Source: Rhizobium altiplani (lineage in GTDB: Bacteria; Pseudomonadota; Alphaproteobacteria; Rhizobiales; Rhizobiaceae). Taken from it: a stretch of 64,000 bases of DNA. The stretch is taken from contig NZ_LNCD01000082.1 of the NCBI RefSeq assembly GCF_001542405.1, forward strand, positions 1 to 64,000, given 5' to 3'. Positions 62,109 through 64,000 of this stretch are shown here, piece after piece. Both the position numbers and the translations under genes were made by a program. Position 1 is the stretch's first letter; every line of letters begins with the position of its first letter. A model generated the notes under the pieces. It searched no databases, was not told the origin of the DNA, and was given only the letters and a program-made list of their open reading frames with translations.

Positions 62109-62444
62109 TCAGGCGGCGCCGCGAACGGTCACGCCATGTTCCTGCAGGTGCTGCTGCAACTCGCCGGCCTGGAACATTTCCCGGACGATGTCGCAACCGC
62201 CGATGAACTCGCCCTTCACGTAGAGCTGCGGGATCGTCGGCCAGTTGGAGTAATCCTTGATGCCCTGGCGGATCTCAGAGTCAGCGAGCACGTTGATGCC
62301 CTTGTAGTCGACGCCGATGTAATCGAGAATCTGCACGACCTGGCCGGAGAATCCACACTGCGGAAACTGCGGCGTGCCCTTCATGAAGAGGACGACGTCG
62401 TTGCTCTTGATTTCGTTGTCGATGAATTCGTTGATACCGCTCAT
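62109..62444 (-). CDS. grxD: Monothiol glutaredoxin Grx4 (GrxD)
   Basis: A 111-residue monothiol glutaredoxin with the CGFS active site (Cys30) and the conserved WPTIPQLYVKGEFIGGCDI. These proteins bind [2Fe-2S] clusters with glutathione and, with a BolA partner, pass clusters or signal iron status. A BolA gene lies just upstream on the same strand at 63898-64000, with an unrelated gene between them on the other strand. The ATG at 62444 is the known family start. Confidence 0.96.
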   Translation of the reverse strand: MSGINEFIDNEIKSNDVVLFMKGTPQFPQCGFSGQVVQILDYIGVDYKGINVLADSEIRQGIKDYSNWPTIPQLYVKGEFIGGCDIVREMFQAGELQQHLQEHGVTVRGAA

Positions 62445-62725
62445 AGGGACTAATCCTTTCCACAGGCGAGTTAAAGGCCCGCCGTTTCAATCGTTAAGCT
62501 TAGATAGCATGTGATCCGCGGAATTCCAGCAGGCCGAGCCAAAAAAAGAGCGCCCTATCGGTTTGCGGACGGCGCATTGTTGCGCTTGCGTTACGCCTGG
62601 TTCAGGAGCGGCTTAGTCTCGCGCGCGCATTGCCGGTTATGGCAAGGAATTCACCCGGATTTTGCCACAATTCTCGCCGATTGCGGCGCAGCAATTTCCT
62701 GCCGTGCGCGGCCAGAAAGAAAATA

Positions 62726-63877
62726 ATGACATTGATTTCGAAACGGGTCGTTCTCCATTTTCCGGGGTTCGAGCCACTTGATGGGCGTGCTCACAGGGCG
62801 CGCTATGAACGATCCGCAAAACAAAGTGCAGCGACCTGGAATTTCTCCGTGCTGACAGGCGAGCCGGACGACGGACCGGCGTCGACGGCGTTCAGGGTGA
62901 AGGCGGGTATTGACGGATGGGAAACCAACAGCCACATCCATATCTTCGACCACAATGCTTTGGTGGAGCAGCTTCGATCACGCAGCATACCTGCGCAAAT
63001 TCTGGCGGGCTTTCGTAGTGCTCTGCAGGTCATCCTCCATGGCGGGATGGCCGGCTACTTCAGGCACGCTTGGCGATTCGGGCTGTTCTTCGTCTTTCCG
63101 TTCCTGATGATGATACTCGGCTTTTCGCTTAGCGCCATCATCGCCGTGATACCACTCGAAATGGAGTTGCCCGCTTTTCATCTCCTGTGGAGCACGGCGT
63201 TGGCATTGTGTTTCTTCGTCTTCGTGTTTCTGCCTTTCGCGGAGCGCTTCTACACGCTGCATCTCTTCGCTGACTGGCGGATGGCGGTCGCTCTTGCCCG
63301 GACGAGCGATGCGGCATTCAACCAGTGGCTAGATCGCTGTGCCACGGCCGCGCAGACCGCCCTGTCGGAACCTGCGCAGGAGTATGTGATCTCATCTCAC
63401 AGTATGGGATCCAGCGTCGCCGCCCACGTCGTTGGCCTCCTGCTCGAACGGGATCCTGATGTTTTTGCCGGCAAGAAGGTGATCTTTGCAACGCTCGGCT
63501 CGGCAATCCTGCAATGCGCATTGTTGCGACCCGCGCACGTGTTGCGGTCACGGGTCGGCCTGATCGCGCGATGCGACAGCGTCAACTGGCTTGATGTGCA
63601 CTGTCTGACCGACGCCATTCATTTCTACAAGGTGCCGGTCGTGGCGGTTTGTGGACATGGAGATGCACGGCCTGCGAAGATGATCTTCATTCGCGTGAAG
63701 CATATGCTGACTATCGAGCACTATAAGAAGATCAAGAAGGATTTCCTGCGCGTGCATCGGCAGTATGTCCTGGGGCCAGACCTGCGGGCGCCCTTCGACT
63801 TCACGCTGCTAACCGCCGGCCCACGCTCGGACATGGTCTTTGCTGCAGACGCCTATAACGCAATGCCCGGCTTCTAA
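62726..63877 (+). CDS. Unknown membrane protein with hydrolase-like motif
   Basis: A 383-residue protein on the strand opposite to its neighbours. Two membrane segments lie near residues 115-140 and 155-180 (FPFLMMILGFSLSAIIAVIP, HLLWSTALALCFFVFVFLPF). The N-terminal part opens with RVVLHFPGFEPLDG, and the later stretch EYVISSHSMGSSVAAHVVGL contains SHSMGSS, a GxSxG-like nucleophile elbow of alpha/beta hydrolases. A C-terminal His (VCGHGDARP) could complete a triad. I do not know a characterised relative. It may be a membrane lipase or esterase. The ATG at 62726 is chosen by the conserved N-terminus, and no clear ribosome binding site precedes it. Confidence 0.7.
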   Translation: MTLISKRVVLHFPGFEPLDGRAHRARYERSAKQSAATWNFSVLTGEPDDGPASTAFRVKAGIDGWETNSHIHIFDHNALVEQLRSRSIPAQILAGFRSALQVILHGGMAGYFRHAWRFGLFFVFPFLMMILGFSLSAIIAVIPLEMELPAFHLLWSTALALCFFVFVFLPFAERFYTLHLFADWRMAVALARTSDAAFNQWLDRCATAAQTALSEPAQEYVISSHSMGSSVAAHVVGLLLERDPDVFAGKKVIFATLGSAILQCALLRPAHVLRSRVGLIARCDSVNWLDVHCLTDAIHFYKVPVVAVCGHGDARPAKMIFIRVKHMLTIEHYKKIKKDFLRVHRQYVLGPDLRAPFDFTLLTAGPRSDMVFAADAYNAMPGF

Positions 63878-63886
63878 CCGGGCATT
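63862..63886. terminator. Hairpin at the end of the membrane hydrolase-like gene
   Basis: AATGCCCGG (63862-63870) pairs with CCGGGCATT (63878-63886), enclosing the TAA stop. It separates this gene from the convergent bolA gene. The T-run is short. Confidence 0.6.
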
Positions 63887-63897
63887 TGCGTTCGATA

Positions 63898-64000
63898 TCA
63901 CTCAGGTGCCGATGTCTGCAGCGCCAGGGCATGCAGTATGCCACCCATGTTGCCCTTCAGGGCTTCGTAGACCATCTGATGCTGCTGCACGCGGCTCTTG
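63898..64000 (-). CDS. BolA family protein, C-terminal end (partial)
   Basis: Only the last 33 codons are in the window: the minus strand reads KSRVQQHQMVYEALKGNMGG and ends LHALALQTSAPE, a typical BolA C-terminus. The gene continues past the right edge. BolA proteins pair with monothiol glutaredoxins in iron-sulfur cluster handling, and grxD lies 1.5 kb downstream on the same strand, so the pair is nearly adjacent. Confidence 0.9.
   Translation of the reverse strand, partial: KSRVQQHQMVYEALKGNMGGILHALALQTSAPE

Overview
The window looks like chromosomal, mostly core sequence from an alphaproteobacterium of the Rhizobiaceae, most likely Sinorhizobium/Ensifer or a close relative. Pointers are a bluB gene behind a cobalamin riboswitch, next to a malic enzyme fused to a phosphotransacetylase-like domain; a very long polar-growth coiled-coil protein of the GPR/RgsE type; a CckA hybrid kinase close to a cysteine-poor DksA; and an alphaproteobacterial SOS box in the recA promoter. 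I see no rRNA, tRNA or CRISPR array. The only mobile-element trace is the 3' part of a group II intron at the left edge.

Layout. 1-670: intron maturase C-terminus plus intron domains V and VI. 0.75-4.4 kb: an unknown protein, a DUF1003 protein and an LTA-synthase-like sulfatase, all on the minus strand. 4.5-13.2 kb: TolB-like protein, B12 riboswitch and bluB, DUF2865 protein, malic enzyme (dme), an LpxH-like phosphoesterase, an MFS transporter, and a dipeptide epimerase whose 3' end overlaps the MFS gene. 13.3-17.3 kb: a four-gene Mla-type lipid ABC transporter. 17.5-24.6 kb: the 2069-residue growth-pole protein and a divergent Hpt protein. 24.7-27.8 kb: ferredoxin, a probable small RNA, a DUF922 protein and folP-folB-folK. 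27.9-31.8 kb: an exported protein and the minus-strand group sixA, ycjX, ycjF. 32.0-42.5 kb: dksA, a FliO-like protein, cckA, the psuK-psuG pair, recA and alaS. 42.6-46.7 kb: AraC/GyrI regulator, glutathione transferase, GNAT acetyltransferase, icd and an exported protein. 46.8-55.8 kb: FUSC protein, trmJ-murI, MFS, HerA-like ATPase, phoA and rpsD. 55.9-64 kb: a frameshifted glsA, ttcA, an inositol-phosphatase-like gene, a LysE exporter, two tandem Bcr/CflA-type transporters, grxD, an unknown membrane hydrolase-like gene and the end of a bolA gene.

Several genes work together. folP, folB and folK overlap and supply three steps of folate synthesis. The STAS-permease, ATPase, MCE protein and lipoprotein form one envelope lipid transporter. 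psuK and psuG degrade pseudouridine. GrxD and BolA are known partners in iron-sulfur and iron signalling. CckA and the polar-growth protein belong to cell-cycle and polar-growth control.

The least ordinary items are a probable minus-strand small RNA (about 25086-25230) with three hairpins, an anti-Shine-Dalgarno loop and a strong terminator; a one-base frameshift in glsA; the SOS box inside the recA promoter; a DksA lacking three of the four zinc cysteines; 44-residue tandem repeats in the growth-pole protein; and an unrecognised membrane protein between grxD and bolA. Most of the rest is ordinary rhizobial chromosome, and I found no clear new multi-gene system.
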